A stretch of 49,992 nucleotides of DNA from Desulfovirgula sp. Lineage in GTDB: Bacteria > Bacillota > Desulfotomaculia > Desulfotomaculales > Nap2-2B. Both the position numbers and the translations under genes were made by a program. Positions 48,032-49,992 of the stretch are shown piece after piece (the stretch's first letter is position 1; each line of letters opens with the position of its first letter). The stretch is from assembly GCA_020725585.1 (NCBI GenBank), contig DYES01000054.1, positions 1-49,992 of the forward strand, given 5' to 3'. The notes beneath the pieces were generated by a model. It was not told the DNA's origin, ran no database searches, and worked only from the letters and a program-made list of their open reading frames with translations.

Positions 48032-48072
48032 AAAAAATACCGCCCGGAACGATCAGACGACGCTCCGGGCGG
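48032..48072 (-). terminator. Rho-independent terminator after the paralogous pair
   Basis: A 9-bp perfect stem CCGCCCGGA/TCCGGGCGG with a loop of 15 nt is followed by TATTTTTT on the minus strand, 12 bp past the stop codon at 48084. The rest of 47803-48031 is a purine-rich (minus strand) stretch with no gene seen. Confidence 0.9.
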
Positions 48073-48083
48073 CAGCAAACTCC

Positions 48084-48443
48084 TTAATACTTATTGTCCG
48101 GGAGCGGCGGATCATCTCCGGCAGCAACCTTAATAAACGCATCCTTCGGCAGGGCCAGTCCAGCCGCCACTTCCAACGACTTCATAATCCCGGCCAGCAC
48201 CGGGCAGGCAGGATGGCGGACATGGCGCGCAGCAGCCCTGTACAACTCCCCCTCGTGAAGCGCAGAAAACAGCTCGCGATAAGGCCTGACGACACCAATT
48301 TCAATCGCTGCCTTTTGCCAGGCCGGACATTCTGAGTCCAGGCGGATTTCGACTTCCAGGTCCCTGCCCTTTCCGGCGCGCCGGTAGGCCGCCACCCAGG
48401 TAGTGAATCCGCACACGCCGCTGTATATTTCCGCCCTCGCCAA
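48084..48443 (-). CDS. Uncharacterised small Cys-containing protein, paralogue 1 (DUF6951-like)
   Basis: The 119-residue protein starts MARAEIYSGVCGFTTWV and contains RLDSECPAWQKAA, RHVRHPACPVLAGIMKSLEVAAGLALPKDAFIKV. The pattern of an N-terminal CGF, SxC in the middle and HPxCP-hydrophobic-K-xxEVaxgLALPKD resembles the DUF6951 type found in anaerobic Firmicutes and archaea, of unknown function. Conserved Cys and His suggest a metal or FeS site. It follows its paralogue by 64 bp. No signal or membrane segment. Confidence 0.75.
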   Translation of the reverse strand: MARAEIYSGVCGFTTWVAAYRRAGKGRDLEVEIRLDSECPAWQKAAIEIGVVRPYRELFSALHEGELYRAAARHVRHPACPVLAGIMKSLEVAAGLALPKDAFIKVAAGDDPPLPDNKY

Positions 48444-48507
48444 GGATTAATGCTCCCTTCCCGAATCGCGTTCCGGGGTAAAAGCTTTCCGCTGCCCCAA
48501 CAACTAT

Positions 48508-48828
48508 TTATCCGCTGCGTTCAATTTTAATCACTACATCTTTAGGAATCGCGCCGCCCAGTTCCACCTGGATGGTTTTAATTATGGCGCAAGGGATCGG
48601 GCAGTCGGGGTGCTTTAAACGCTTGCTTGCTACCTGGTAAATATAAGATTCGACCATTTTCCCAAAAACTCCTTTGCTGCAGTCGACCAGCGCAAGGTCT
48701 TCGTTCATGCTGCGCAAATCCTGGCAGGCGCTGATGATCTGCACCTGCACCTTCATTTTGCCCACCTTGTGCACTTTAATTACGCTTGTGAATCCGCAAG
48801 CACCGGCTGCGACCCTTGCGCGCGCCAA
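48508..48828 (-). CDS. Uncharacterised small Cys-containing protein, paralogue 2 (DUF6951-like)
   Basis: The 106-residue protein aligns along its length with the next gene: ARARVAAGACGFTSVI, IISACQDLRSM, RLKHPDCPIPCAIIKTIQVELGGAIPKDVVIKI. TTG 48828 is chosen since GGGGGGA lies 9 bp upstream and gives the same MARA opening as the paralogue. It is the first gene after a promoter. Function unknown; the shared Cys/His pattern suggests metal binding. Confidence 0.75.
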   Translation of the reverse strand: MARARVAAGACGFTSVIKVHKVGKMKVQVQIISACQDLRSMNEDLALVDCSKGVFGKMVESYIYQVASKRLKHPDCPIPCAIIKTIQVELGGAIPKDVVIKIERSG

Positions 48829-48917
48829 AACGTTCCGTCCCCCCGTTACCACACCTAAAGATAATTGATAAAAAGGAGAAATAAACGCTCGTCTGCAGTG
48901 CTAAAGTACATAAAAAA

Positions 48918-48946
48918 ATTATATATGGAAAAAAGCACCCCGGCAA
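48918..48946 (-). promoter_or_regulatory. Promoter of the paralogous pair
   Basis: TTGCCG (48946-48941), a 17-bp spacer and TATAAT (48923-48918) on the minus strand. The remainder of 48947-49481 has no gene, only weak hairpins such as TTTTAC-N7-GTAAAA (about 49160-49180). I could not match it to a known riboswitch. Confidence 0.7.
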
Positions 48947-49481
48947 CAGGAAAATAATAAAACCGTCCAGAAGAGCCATAATTTCGTTCACAACATCTTT
49001 TTAAGCTAAAAAAGCTCTTGAAAAAAGCTGGCATCCCCAAAGTATTATGGATTTGGCAAAACCTTACCCGGAAAGGAGGACGCCCGCTAAATGGCATCAT
49101 ACCAAAACAAAAGCACTTTCGGTAGGAGCGATCAAAAAGAAAGCAACTAAAAGATTTCCTTTTACATAAAGCGTAAAAAGATCCGGCAAGCCCCAGGCAG
49201 CCGTCCAGGCAGCGGTATTTCTTCTAAAGGACCCGGCACCCGAAGGAAGTGGCCAATACCTGAGGATCTCCTTATACTAAACCTATAAACTAAGAGAAAG
49301 GGCGCGAAAAAACAACTTTAGCCCTGCTCTTTGCTTTGTTTGGCGCGGACCGAAATCACCCATGTCAAAACGTACACCCGTTCTTATGCCGTAACACTCT
49401 TTATTTCTCCTTCCCTTTCAATATACAAAATAATGAGGAAGGAAAAGGTGAGGTAAAACAAAGGTTAAAGTGGTTTGTTTT

Positions 49482-49992
49482 TCAGGACACACCAGTTAAT
49501 GTAGTTAGTACCTCGTTTTTCAGTTGAACAAAGGAAGGAGTACCGGTTAACGACAAAGAGCGAGGGAAGCCGAAAGGTACCTGGATTTCCCGAATTATTC
49601 TCCCCGGGCGCCGACTCATAATGCAGATTCGGTGTGCTAAAAGCAATGCTTCTTCGACATCATGGGTAACAAACAAAACGGTCAGCCTTAGCTCTTGCCA
49701 GATATCAAGTAAAAGCTGCTGCATGGTTAAACGGGTCAGGGCGTCAAGGGAAGCAAAGGGTTCGTCCATCAATAACAACCGGGGGTTCAGTACAAGTACC
49801 CGGGCCAACGCTACCCGCTGCTGCATGCCGCCGGAAAGCTGGTCGGGGTAATAATGTTCAAACGAATTCAATCCAACTAACTGTATATACCTCTCCACCA
49901 ACCTGGCAATGTTCTTCTCTCCCCTGCGCTTGAGTCCGTAAGAAATGTTATCCCATACGGTGAGCCAAGGGAAAAGAACGGCTGTTTGAAAA
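49482..49992 (-). CDS. ABC transporter ATP-binding protein, nitrate/sulfonate/taurine (SsuB/TauB) type, C-terminal part
   Basis: The visible part opens FQTAVLFPWLTVWDNISYGL (Q-loop region), then DQLSGGMQQRVALARVL (signature), LLLMDEPFASLDALTR (Walker B/D-loop) and FVTHDVEEALLLAHRI (switch His). The FPWLTVWDN and EPFxxLDA sequences are typical of the SsuB/TauB/NrtD importers, but ThiZ- or riboflavin-type members look alike. The N-terminus with Walker A is outside the window. The substrate is unknown. Confidence 0.88.
   Translation of the reverse strand, partial: FQTAVLFPWLTVWDNISYGLKRRGEKNIARLVERYIQLVGLNSFEHYYPDQLSGGMQQRVALARVLVLNPRLLLMDEPFASLDALTRLTMQQLLLDIWQELRLTVLFVTHDVEEALLLAHRICIMSRRPGRIIREIQVPFGFPRSLSLTGTPSFVQLKNEVLTTLTGVS

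Noticed and set aside
48947-49481. Riboswitch candidate in the 530-bp gap (GC-rich patch around 49190-49260)
   Set aside because: Compared by eye with SAM, TPP, cobalamin, guanidine and fluoride consensus, none fits; no defined terminator follows.

Overview
The window looks like the chromosome of an anaerobic, low-G+C-lineage but moderately GC-rich spore-forming Firmicute. It most resembles the Desulfotomaculum/Pelotomaculum/Moorella type of the Clostridia. This is inferred from the mix of genes: a Spo0F-like regulator, an aldehyde:ferredoxin oxidoreductase start, a class III-sized hybrid cluster protein, a reductive oxygen-detoxification cluster, a selenocysteine peroxiredoxin, a T-box leader and Firmicutes-type Zur and BirA operators. 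Species cannot be fixed from sequence alone. Nearly every gene is on the minus strand; the exceptions are a tandem HD/HD-GYP protein (about 5.1-6.3 kb) and a Pit-type phosphate permease (39.1-40.1 kb).

Region by region, 1-5 kb holds the start of an AOR gene with a clear promoter, a VanW remnant, a B12-binding-type protein, and a three-gene operon (zinc-ribbon/ArsC-like pseudoenzyme, ferredoxin, hcp). A gene-poor stretch follows with a MITE-like element and one copy of a dispersed palindromic repeat. At 6.3-10.7 kb one operon behind a near-consensus sigma-A promoter encodes rubrerythrin, flavodiiron protein, a peroxiredoxin whose catalytic residue is an in-frame TGA (selenocysteine), desulfoferrodoxin, high-molecular-weight rubredoxin and an iron-sulfur flavoprotein. 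Together they make a reductive pathway for O2, superoxide and peroxide.

11-34.9 kb is the conserved Firmicutes housekeeping backbone: argS-pyrG-(sppA, Yip1-like)-spo0F-(zinc-ribbon protein)-fba-fsa-rho-(M23 peptidase, REC-REC-GGDEF)-rpmE-DUF1385-prfA-prmC-[zur-znuACB]-sua5-mntP-ywlE-rpiB-glyA-dCMP deaminase. The zur-znu operon carries a recognisable Zur box. The rho gene is followed at once by a G-free (in RNA) pentanucleotide repeat that looks like an ideal Rho-loading site.

35-38.8 kb carries a T-box-controlled Lrp regulator plus aminotransferase, an Fe/Mn superoxide dismutase, and a DUF47 protein divergent from the Pit permease. 40-48 kb is lysS-greA-(AAR-like dehydrogenase)-dusB-coaX-bioY-birA-cobalamin adenosyltransferase, with a perfect BirA operator between birA and bioY. 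The end has a tandem pair of small paralogous cysteine-containing proteins and the C-terminal part of an ABC transporter ATPase running off the window.
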